DNA of 5,277 bases from DATKMS01 sp041497995 (GTDB lineage Bacteria > Desulfobacterota > Binatia > HRBIN30): contig JBGQHM010000446.1 in the NCBI GenBank assembly GCA_041497995.1, forward strand, positions 1-5,277, read 5' to 3'. This document shows, piece after piece, positions 1 through 5,209 of this stretch (the first letter of the stretch is position 1; each line of letters opens with the position of its first letter). The notes under the pieces are model-generated. The model made no database searches and had not been told where the DNA came from. It saw nothing but the letters and a program-made list of their open reading frames with translations. The position numbers and the translations under genes were made by a program.

Positions 1-765
1 AGTACCGGCGAAGCCGCTGCCGATCTCGAAACCTTTGGATGCTGGCAGCGACATTACACCCCGCGCCAGATCCGCCTCGAGCTTGTCGAACACCGGCTCG
101 CCCCAGCCGGGCGGCACGTTGCGGCACACGCACTCGACGACACCGCCGAGCGAGTCGCCGGCGCGCCGCGCCTCGTCGATGCGTGCGATCATTGCCTCGG
201 CGGTAGTGGCCACCGGGCACCGCACTATATTGGCCTCGACGTTAGCCAGCGTGACGGTGTTGGGATCCACCGTGGCTTCGATCGTGTGCACGCGCTGTAC
301 ATAGGCTAGCACCTCAACCTTCGCCGTTACGGCGAGCAGCTTGCGCGCAATCGCACCTGCGGCGACGCGGCCGATGGTCTCACGCGCCGAGGCGCGGCCA
401 CCGCCTTGCCAGTTGCGGATGCCATACTTGGCTTCGTAGGTGTAGTCGGCGTGTGATGGCCGGAAGGTGTCCTTGAAGTCGGCGTATGCCTCGGGCCGCG
501 CGTCGGTGTTGCGCACGACGATGGCGATCGGCGACCCGAGCGTTAGCCCCTCGAACGTACCTGACAGGATCTCCGCACGATCGGGCTCGTCACGTGGCGT
601 GGTGATTTTGCTCTGACCGGGCCGGCGGCGATCGAGGTCGCGCTGGATCTCCTCGACCGTCAGCGCCAGGCGCGGCGGACAGCCGTCGACGACGACACCC
701 ACCGCGCCGCCGTGTGATTCGCCGAACGTGGTGATCCGAAACAAGTGACCGAACGTCGATGCCAT
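1..765 (-). CDS. aroC: Chorismate synthase, N-terminal 255 residues (partial at window edge)
   Basis: Chorismate synthase converts 5-enolpyruvylshikimate-3-phosphate to chorismate, the last step of the shikimate pathway, in the cytoplasm with reduced FMN. My translation of the minus strand from ATG at 765 is open to position 1. It shows the family hallmarks in order: MASTFGHLFRITTFGESHG at the N-terminus with GESHG at residues 15-19, VVVDGCPP at about 25-32, RRRPGQ at 46-51, RPSHAD at 102-107 with the catalytic-type histidine H105, GGGRASARET at 121-130, and LPASKGFEIG near the end. Full-length enzymes have about 350-400 residues, so roughly the last third, including the C-terminal FMN-binding arginine region, lies outside the window. 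There is no frameshift in the visible part. No good Shine-Dalgarno sequence sits directly upstream of the ATG. The gene is divergent from the 1012-1434 gene, and the heptamer repeat lies between them. Identification is very secure. Confidence 0.97.
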   Translation of the reverse strand, partial: MASTFGHLFRITTFGESHGGAVGVVVDGCPPRLALTVEEIQRDLDRRRPGQSKITTPRDEPDRAEILSGTFEGLTLGSPIAIVVRNTDARPEAYADFKDTFRPSHADYTYEAKYGIRNWQGGGRASARETIGRVAAGAIARKLLAVTAKVEVLAYVQRVHTIEATVDPNTVTLANVEANIVRCPVATTAEAMIARIDEARRAGDSLGGVVECVCRNVPPGWGEPVFDKLEADLARGVMSLPASKGFEIGSGFAGT

Positions 766-815
766 CGGCGGAAGTGTACGCAAGCCCCTCGCCGGCTACA
801 AGCGGCGCTGGCGGG

Positions 816-963
816 TGCTGTCCTGATTTCGGATAGCGATCAGCTGTCAGCCGTCAGCTATCAGCCTGAGCACACCGGAAAGTCTGGAAGGGCAGGCGTT
901 TCGAATTTCCGGCTGACAGCTGACCGCTGATAGCTGACGGCTTACGACGGAATCAGGACAGCA
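816..963. repeat. Large imperfect inverted repeat made of 7-base units
   Basis: Three nested pairs of complementary arms are visible. The outer pair is 816-831 (TGCTGTCCTGATTTCG) and 948-963, matching at 15 of 16 bases. The middle pair is 849-864 (AGCCGTCAGCTATCAG) and 927-942, a perfect 16-base match. The inner pair is CCGGAAA at 875-881 and TTTCCGG at 906-912. The left arm is also a heptamer array: CAGCTGT, CAGCCGT, CAGCTAT, CAGCCTG at 841-868. The right arm carries the same unit inverted: GGCTGAC, AGCTGAC, CGCTGAT, AGCTGAC at 911-938. The arms are unequally spaced, so the repeat would fold into a long hairpin with bulges. No transposase and no clear target-site duplication are seen. It could be a MITE-like nonautonomous element, a heptanucleotide repeat of the kind known from cyanobacteria and other environmental bacteria, or a shared transcription-stop or regulatory structure between the divergent genes. 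The structure is directly visible; its function is unknown. Confidence 0.85.
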
Positions 964-971
964 GCCGCGGG

Positions 972-999
972 TTGACTTGCCGCGCCCATCCCGTCAATT
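972..999 (+). promoter_or_regulatory. Weak candidate sigma-70-type promoter for the 1012 gene
   Basis: TTGACT at 972-977 is one base from the -35 consensus. It is followed after 16 bases by TCAATT at 994-999, a poor -10 match with three of six bases. A start from it would fall about 5-7 bases before the ATG at 1012, giving a nearly leaderless transcript. This would fit the absence of a Shine-Dalgarno sequence there. The match is weak and could be chance. Confidence 0.2.
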
Positions 1000-1011
1000 C
1001 TCTCTTCAGAC

Positions 1012-1434
1012 ATGTTGCTGGCAATCCATCTGGCCTCGGTTGGCGCGACGGCGGTGTTCGTGATCTTGGCGCTCATTGACGTCGCCCGCTGGGCCATCGT
1101 GCGGCGCGCCTTGAAGCGCCGCGAGCCCGCAGGCGAGGTGCGCCGCGTCACGCCGTTGGCGACGCTGCAGCGTCTCGTGGTGCGCTGGGCCGTCGCCGCG
1201 TTGGTCTTCGCCTCGGCGGCGTTGCTCACAGGCACTGCACTCGCCTACACCGACGGCCTGGCACTGTCGGTATTGTGGCCCAAGGTCATTCCGGCGCTCG
1301 GGGCATGGCTGCTGCTCGGCATCGCACTGTGGCGCGGCCAGATGACCGGGTGGCGGTTGTCGCAGCTGCGTATGGCCTTGCTGTTCGTGGCCATTCTGCT
1401 GCTCCTCGCCAGCTTGGCGTCGATGCGCCTGTGA
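1012..1434 (+). CDS. Small integral membrane protein resembling the C-terminal half of CcsA/HemX/YpjD
   Basis: The 140-residue product is almost entirely membrane: hydrophobic helices at about 4-30, 58-80, 88-108 and 118-138. An arginine/lysine-rich loop at about 31-55 should face the cytoplasm. Its pattern follows the second half of CcsA/HemX/YpjD cytochrome c assembly proteins: a histidine in the first helix (H6), a basic loop ending in a leucine-rich stretch, a helix ending LLTGTALAYT (71-80), then WPKV (89-92), AWLLLGIALWRG (98-109) and GWR (113-115) before the last helix. Family members usually have about 260 residues and eight helices, so this would be a half-length version. By my alignment a conserved histidine before the lysine of the third helix is replaced by P90. 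An in-frame stop at 973-975 rules out a longer product, and ATG 1012 is the first good start. No Shine-Dalgarno sequence is visible. That the gene is real is likely; the family assignment is tentative, and a generic membrane protein is the alternative. Confidence 0.75.
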   Translation: MLLAIHLASVGATAVFVILALIDVARWAIVRRALKRREPAGEVRRVTPLATLQRLVVRWAVAALVFASAALLTGTALAYTDGLALSVLWPKVIPALGAWLLLGIALWRGQMTGWRLSQLRMALLFVAILLLLASLASMRL

Positions 1435-1516
1435 GGTGTGCGCGCCGCACGCCCCGCTTAGTGTAGTGCGTCAGGCAGACGGGACCTTATGCGAGGGCCT
1501 CACATCACGCCGAAAT

Positions 1517-1583
1517 GGGAGGGCGAGGCTCCTGCCGAGCCTGCCCGCTTGGCAACACGGCTCCGCGGGAGCGTCGCCCTCCC
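1517..1583. repeat. REP-like palindromic element (GGGAGGGCGAGG type)
   Basis: The left arm GGGAGGGCGAGGCTCCTGC (1517-1535) pairs with GCGGGAGCGTCGCCCTCCC (1565-1583) at 17 of 19 positions. An inner pair, GAGCC 1537-1541 with GGCTC 1559-1563, extends the stem, leaving a loop of 17 bases. I recognise this as a dispersed palindrome that recurs between genes in several environmental phyla, where it often produces spurious peptides containing WEGEAPAEPAR. That peptide is indeed encoded here, in the frame that reads through the left arm on the plus strand. The element sits between the convergent ends of the membrane-protein gene and pepA, a typical REP position. There it may stop transcription or protect mRNA 3' ends. 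The palindrome is plain in the sequence; the multicopy status is recalled, not tested. Confidence 0.8.
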
Positions 1584-1627
1584 GCAAATCGTGTTCCTAC
1601 GGCTTGCAGAAAAGGACCCTCATTTTC

Positions 1628-1652
1628 GACGCAGTACACCAGCGTCATTTTC
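1628..1652 (+). terminator. Weak candidate terminator hairpin
   Basis: GACGC at 1628-1632 can pair with GCGTC at 1642-1646 across a 9-base loop. On the plus strand it is followed by ATTTTC. The stem is only five base pairs and the T-run is four bases, and it touches the stop codon of pepA on the other strand. It could end plus-strand transcription from the 1012 gene, but the larger REP-like hairpin upstream is an equally good candidate. Confidence 0.2.
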
Positions 1653-3120
1653 ACTTCGGGGTTCGCAGGTAGCGCAGTAGCGTACGCACGCCGAACCCCG
1701 TCGCCCCACGCGGGTGGCAGGGTAGGGGCTTGTCGGTCATCACCGTGCTGGAGAAGTCGATGTGCGCCCAGGGTACGCTGCCGACGAACTCGCGCAGGAA
1801 GAGCCCACCGATGATGGTGCCGGCGCTCCCCTCGCCGGTGTTCTTGATGTCGGCGACACTACTGTCGATGTCAGCGCGATACTCGTCAACCAGCGGCAAC
1901 TCCCACAGGTTCTCGCCGCAGGCGTGCGCCGCGCCGATCAACGCGTGCACCAAGTTCGAGTCGGTTCCCATGATCGCGGCGTAGCGCGTGCCCAGGGCGG
2001 CACGCACTGCCGCGGTCAGCGTGGCCAGGTCGATCAGCACATCGGGCTTGGCGGCCGCGGCAAACGACAGGGCGTCGGCAAGCACCAGCCGTCCCTCCGC
2101 GTCGGTATTGAGCACCTCGATGGTCGTGCCGTTGTACGCTCGCAGCACGTCGCCGGGTTTGATGGCGGCATCGCCGGGCATGTTCTCGGTGCTGGGCACG
2201 TAGGCGCGCACTTCGACGGGCGGAGCGAGGTCGCGAATCGCGCTCATGACACCCAAAACGGCGGCGCCCCCGGCCATGTCGCGCTTCTGCGCCTGCATCG
2301 CTTCGGCAGGCTTGAGCGACAGGCCGCCGCTGTCAAACGTAATACCCTTGCCGGCCAGTGCGATGCGCCGGCGCGCCCTGCCGCGCGGTTGGTAGACCAA
2401 CTCGATGAAGCGCGGCGGCTGCGCGCTCCCCTGCGCCACGCCGAGCAACGCGCCCATGCCGAGGCGCTTCATGGCGTGGGCGTCCAACACACGAACGCGC
2501 AAGCGCTGGCGGCGCGCGATGCGTTTGGCTTCGGTTGCGAGGTAGGTCGGCGTGACGACGGCAGCCGGCAGGTTGACGAGATCGCGTGCGTAACAGGTGG
2601 CGTGCGCCATGGTGGCGCCGCGCGCCACCGCATCGCGCCAGCCGGCATCGCGGTGGCCCGTGAGGAGCGCGATGCGTTGCAGCGCTGGTGTGCGGGGCGC
2701 CTTGCTGCTTTTCAGTGGAGTGAAAGTGTAGCTCGCCAGATGCAGCCCCTCAGTGAGCGTCTCCAGGACGTCTGCAGACACTTGCGCGCGAGCAACGACC
2801 ACTGCCGCGGTGCGTGCCTTGAGATCGGCGGCGCGGCGGACGGTGACCTCCGCCAGCTTGTACCAGGGCGTTGGCCCAGTGCCCTTACCGATCCCGACGA
2901 CCACCACGTAGCGCGCGCGCAACCTCCCTTGCGTCTGGAAGAGCGCCACTTCGCCTTCAGCGCCGGCGAAGCCTTGCTGTCGGATCTCGGTGCTGAGCGT
3001 GCCGGCCAGTTGCCGGTCGAGCGCCGCTACTGCGTCGGACTGCCACCGAGGGCCGACGGCGATGACAATGATGTCGGCCGTGGTGTCAGCCACGGGGATG
3101 GAGCTGATGGTGACTTCCAT
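1651..3120 (-). CDS. pepA: Leucyl aminopeptidase, peptidase family M17 (cytosol aminopeptidase)
   Basis: This 489-residue protein has the usual length of M17 aminopeptidases, cytoplasmic two-metal hexamers that remove N-terminal residues from peptides, including Cys-Gly in several bacteria. Residues 1 to about 150 form the variable N-terminal domain and about 160-489 the catalytic domain. The metal and active-site residues align with bovine lens aminopeptidase at a constant offset of eight: K258 and D263 in GKGITFDSGG, K270, D281 in KRDMAGG, D340 and E342 in the signature NTDAEGRL (338-345), and R344. The set is complete. One deviation is DLATLTAA (364-371), where the family usually has LTGA, so A370 replaces a glycine. 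The start ATG at 3120 is preceded by AGAGG with a short spacer. The gene lies 31 bases after the cytochrome gene and is the last of the minus-strand cluster, followed by the REP-like hairpin. E. coli PepA also binds DNA, but nothing here tests that. Confidence 0.97.
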   Translation of the reverse strand: MEVTISSIPVADTTADIIVIAVGPRWQSDAVAALDRQLAGTLSTEIRQQGFAGAEGEVALFQTQGRLRARYVVVVGIGKGTGPTPWYKLAEVTVRRAADLKARTAAVVVARAQVSADVLETLTEGLHLASYTFTPLKSSKAPRTPALQRIALLTGHRDAGWRDAVARGATMAHATCYARDLVNLPAAVVTPTYLATEAKRIARRQRLRVRVLDAHAMKRLGMGALLGVAQGSAQPPRFIELVYQPRGRARRRIALAGKGITFDSGGLSLKPAEAMQAQKRDMAGGAAVLGVMSAIRDLAPPVEVRAYVPSTENMPGDAAIKPGDVLRAYNGTTIEVLNTDAEGRLVLADALSFAAAAKPDVLIDLATLTAAVRAALGTRYAAIMGTDSNLVHALIGAAHACGENLWELPLVDEYRADIDSSVADIKNTGEGSAGTIIGGLFLREFVGSVPWAHIDFSSTVMTDKPLPCHPRGATGFGVRTLLRYLRTPK

Positions 3121-3151
3121 GTGCCTCTGGAGACCGGTTGCCAGCGCCGCA

Positions 3152-3424
3152 CTATCCGCTGTGGCGTTTGAGGTAGTCGAGCAGCACGCTGCGTTCGTCA
3201 GGGGTTAACGGCGGCAGGCCACGGCGCGCCATCTCGCCTTGCATGCGCTCGACCTGCACCTTCCACATCTCGAACTTCAAGGTCCCGGGCGCGAACACGC
3301 GATGGCACGTGTTGCAGCGCGCCGCGTAGAGTGTGGCGCCTGCGGACTCCGGTTCGGGCAGCTTGGGGCTGCAGCTGCTCACGCAGAGCGCCGCCGCGAC
3401 GGCGAGGAACCAGCGCGGCCTCAT
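3152..3424 (-). CDS. Small monoheme c-type cytochrome lipoprotein
   Basis: The 90-residue precursor starts with a basic end and hydrophobic core (MRPRWFLAVAAAL). A lipobox-like VSSC follows at residues 15-18, so C18 is the predicted lipidated cysteine. A short linker (SPKLPEPESAG) leads to a CNTCH heme-binding motif at 37-41, with H41 as the proximal heme ligand. M53, M61 and M65 are candidates for the distal ligand. The remainder (LTPDERSVLLDYLKRHSG) matches the C-terminal helix of small class I cytochromes. S19 at the +2 position after C18 is not an inner-membrane retention aspartate, so an outer-membrane or periplasm-facing location is possible. The start codon overlaps the stop of the pterin-enzyme gene as ATGA (3421-3424), suggesting translational coupling. 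It is probably an electron carrier; its redox partner is not evident from the neighbours. The gene is only about 80 residues when mature, and I do not recognise a named family. Confidence 0.88.
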   Translation of the reverse strand: MRPRWFLAVAAALCVSSCSPKLPEPESAGATLYAARCNTCHRVFAPGTLKFEMWKVQVERMQGEMARRGLPPLTPDERSVLLDYLKRHSG

Positions 3425-3912
3425 GACTCTTCGCGGTAGTACGCCGCCTGGCCGGGCGTCTCCTCGACACCAACCTGCAGCGCGCCGATGCGTTGGACCC
3501 CTTCAACGCCCAGCTCGCGCCGTATCTCACCGGCCAGGTAGCGCGCCATCTCTTCCGCCGAACTGTGGACGATGGGAATCAGGACGACGTCGGCACGGGG
3601 GAAGCGGAACTCGTCGCTCTCGTACACGACGATCACCTGTCCCTGCTCTTCACGAATCTCAAGGCAGTCGCTTTTGGCCGGGATCACGGTCTTCTCGTCC
3701 AGCCGCTTGCACACCCGCTTGGCGACGTCCTTCACGAGACCGAAGTCGAGCACGTAGCCCTCTGGCGACAGCGCGCCGGCTTCGATGTCGACCGAGACGC
3801 GATAGTTGTGGCCGTGCAGCGCCTCGCGGAAGCCCTTGTAGGCGATGAAGTGCGCGGCGTTGAACTTCAAGTAGTCCTTGGTGACGTGCACACGGAAGGT
3901 CGTGGTGGGCAT
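3421..3912 (-). CDS. 6-pyruvoyltetrahydropterin synthase family enzyme, PTPS-III-like (possible FolB replacement)
   Basis: This 163-residue protein belongs to the tunnelling-fold PTPS/QueD family, which acts on dihydroneopterin triphosphate. The three zinc ligands are present: H21 in FNAAHF, and H33 and H35 in LHGHNY. The pterin-anchoring glutamate is probably E151 in VGVEETPG. The cysteine that normally precedes HGH in PTPS and QueD is absent. The segment reads YKGFREALHGHNY, placing E30 three residues before H33. In PTPS-III of Plasmodium and some bacteria a glutamate in this place lets the enzyme make 6-hydroxymethyldihydropterin, bypassing FolB. The usual catalytic LDH reads LDE (71-73) here. 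An insertion at about 74-107 makes it longer than QueD (about 120 residues), as in the long planctomycete and apicomplexan forms. A QueD role in queuosine synthesis is less likely without the cysteine. It starts 7 bases after the upstream stop and overlaps the cytochrome gene by 4 bases. The family is certain; the subtype is fairly likely. Confidence 0.92.
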   Translation of the reverse strand: MPTTTFRVHVTKDYLKFNAAHFIAYKGFREALHGHNYRVSVDIEAGALSPEGYVLDFGLVKDVAKRVCKRLDEKTVIPAKSDCLEIREEQGQVIVVYESDEFRFPRADVVLIPIVHSSAEEMARYLAGEIRRELGVEGVQRIGALQVGVEETPGQAAYYREES

Positions 3913-3919
3913 AGTGTTC

Positions 3920-4837
3920 TCAGCCGAGGGCGGAGCGCCGATCCGTACGCCCGCTCATGAACTCCTCCAGGCCGCTGCGCCGTACGCCGTGCGTGGGCGG
4001 ACCGAAGTGCTCCCAGTATGCGTTGTGGTCGAGACCCGTCATAGCGAGAAAACGAGACAACTCCTGCGGCTGCTCCGCCCGCAGCGTATCGCGCAAGCGC
4101 TCGGCCAATCCTGCGTCCTCGGCAAGCGGCAGCAGCAGATCGCGCACACAGACCCCATGCACACCGCCGAGCAGGCAGGTGGCGAAATACGCCAGTTGGG
4201 TGTCATTCGGCTTTTGCCGCCACGCTTCGGACGCGGTCATCAGCTGGACGGTACCGGTGCGCACCCGGACGGGTACGACGGTGCTGCTACCGCTGCCCTC
4301 GCGTCCGGGTGCCAGGAAGGTGAGCGCGAACTGGTTGTCGTCAATACGGACCGGGTGTGGAAGGTAGTGGGGCGAGGTGTAGCCGATCAGCTTGAACAGT
4401 CCGGCGCGGAATGCGCCGGTGGCGAAGCCCACGGCTTCGAGACGCGACCAGAGGAACCCTGCGACATTTTGCCGGTGTGCGGCGGCCTCCTGACGGAGGC
4501 GTTGCATGGCGCCGCTGCTGTAACCTTCGCGGTCGCTCAGTCGCGCCAGATCGTTCGGCCGCACCCAGAGGGCGATCCCTTCCAGTGCGCCGCTGGCCGG
4601 CGCGTCGGCCGCCAGCGTCTGTGCCATGAGCGGCTCATCGGCGTGTCGCGGTTCGAGGACCATCGCGAAGCGGTCGCCGTGTTGCGAAAACTTCCCAAAG
4701 CCGCGGCGCGCGTTCGGCAAGGCGATACGCGCCGCCGCGCGGATCCCGAGCCGTCCGAACGGCTGGAGTCCAAGGCCGCTCATCAGCGATCCGTACCCGA
4801 TCACCGCGACGTCAGAGGATTGGGAGCTAGGTTGCAA
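3920..4837 (-). CDS. Gamma-glutamylcyclotransferase-like (GGCT/ChaC fold) protein with C-terminal extension
   Basis: With a TTG start at 4837 the product has 305 residues. The N-terminal part carries the GGCT-fold signature: DVAVIGYGSLM with YGSLM at 15-19, a strand region with NARRGFGKF at about 42-50, and LEGIALWVRPNDLARL leading to REGY at 103-106. E104 is the likely catalytic acid/base. Such enzymes release 5-oxoproline from gamma-glutamyl amines, peptides or glutathione, usually in the cytoplasm. The part after about residue 150 is not familiar to me. It contains a YTSPHYLPHP stretch, a cysteine pair (C221, C230) in a hydrophobic region and a basic tail (GRTDRRSALG), and may be a lineage-specific extension. 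TTG 4837 was chosen because GGAAGGA lies 9 bases upstream and the fold begins directly after it. TTG 4888, 17 codons longer, remains possible. The gene ends 7 bases before the pterin-enzyme gene. The fold is likely; the substrate is unknown. Confidence 0.8.
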   Translation of the reverse strand: MQPSSQSSDVAVIGYGSLMSGLGLQPFGRLGIRAAARIALPNARRGFGKFSQHGDRFAMVLEPRHADEPLMAQTLAADAPASGALEGIALWVRPNDLARLSDREGYSSGAMQRLRQEAAAHRQNVAGFLWSRLEAVGFATGAFRAGLFKLIGYTSPHYLPHPVRIDDNQFALTFLAPGREGSGSSTVVPVRVRTGTVQLMTASEAWRQKPNDTQLAYFATCLLGGVHGVCVRDLLLPLAEDAGLAERLRDTLRAEQPQELSRFLAMTGLDHNAYWEHFGPPTHGVRRSGLEEFMSGRTDRRSALG

Positions 4838-4846
4838 CGGCGTGAA

Positions 4847-4853
4847 TCCTTCC
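4847..4853 (-). promoter_or_regulatory. Ribosome binding site deciding the start of the GGCT-like gene
   Basis: GGAAGGA on the minus strand lies 9 bases before TTG at 4837. It is the best Shine-Dalgarno sequence in the neighbourhood. The alternative TTG at 4888 and GTG at 4870 have no comparable site, which favours the shorter protein. Confidence 0.55.
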
Positions 4854-4897
4854 GCTGACAGGCGTACCACAGGCAACCTGCAAGGCAAGCCGAGGCA

Positions 4898-5209
4898 TCA
4901 CTGGAATACCGCGGTGACGTCGAAGTACATCAGCTGATCTCGTTCGCACTCTGTGCAGACGAGCCGGACGATCCGGAAGCGGCGCGCGCCGATGCTCCGC
5001 GACGTCTCGCCGGCAAGCGCCAGCGGTCCGCCGCACCAGCAGGTGCGTCCCTGCACGGCGGCGTCGATCTCGTCGAAGCTCGTCACCGCCACCGGTAGAT
5101 GGATGGTCGCACCGGGGCGGCGGCGGTCGGCGCGGGCGCGCTGGAAGCGGCGGACGCCGACGGCGATCACGGCTGCCAGCACGGCGATGCCGAGGACGAG
5201 TCCGATCAC
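4898..5209 (-). CDS. Membrane-anchored small protein with four-cysteine putative metal site
   Basis: The 103-residue product begins with one hydrophobic helix (residues 2-19, IGLVLGIAVLAAVIAVGV). A strongly basic stretch (RRFQRARADRRR, 20-31) follows and should keep the rest of the protein in the cytoplasm. The soluble part holds CWCGGPL at 57-63 and CTEC at 85-88. The CxC and CxxC pairs, 25 residues apart, look like a zinc ribbon or zinc knuckle. I do not recognise a named family. The GTG start at 5209 is supported by GGAGG at 5220-5224 with a 10-base spacer and by the GTGA overlap with the preceding gene's stop. It is the second visible gene of the minus-strand cluster and ends 60 bases before the chosen start of the GGCT-like gene. 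No function can be assigned; nucleic-acid or protein binding at the membrane is a guess. Confidence 0.8.
   Translation of the reverse strand: MIGLVLGIAVLAAVIAVGVRRFQRARADRRRPGATIHLPVAVTSFDEIDAAVQGRTCWCGGPLALAGETSRSIGARRFRIVRLVCTECERDQLMYFDVTAVFQ

Noticed and set aside
745..930. Plus-strand frame of 61 codons crossing the aroC start and the heptamer repeat
   Set aside because: Half of it is antisense to aroC and the rest is repeat sequence.
841..938. Repeat units that might suggest a CRISPR array
   Set aside because: The units are 7 bases long, contiguous and inverted between arms, with no unique spacers of 30-40 bases and no cas genes.
1436..1680. Short plus-strand frames through the convergent intergenic region
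   Set aside because: They read through the REP-like palindrome and give the WEGEAPAEPAR-type artefact peptide. There is no Shine-Dalgarno sequence, and they run into the pepA end.
1762..3171. Long plus-strand open frame (469 codons) opposite pepA
   Set aside because: It lies antisense to a complete M17 aminopeptidase with all active-site residues. Its translation is rich in Arg, His, Gly and Gln without family motifs, as expected from the complement of a GC-rich gene.
3878..4858. Long plus-strand open frame (326 codons) opposite the GGCT-like gene
   Set aside because: The minus strand has a recognisable YGSLM...REGY protein in a tight gene cluster. The plus frame has no motifs and would overlap the pterin-enzyme start.
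4838..4888. N-terminal extension of the GGCT-like protein to TTG at 4888
   Set aside because: No ribosome binding site precedes TTG 4888, the extra 17 residues do not look like part of the fold, and a strong GGAAGGA lies upstream of TTG 4837. It is kept as an alternative only.
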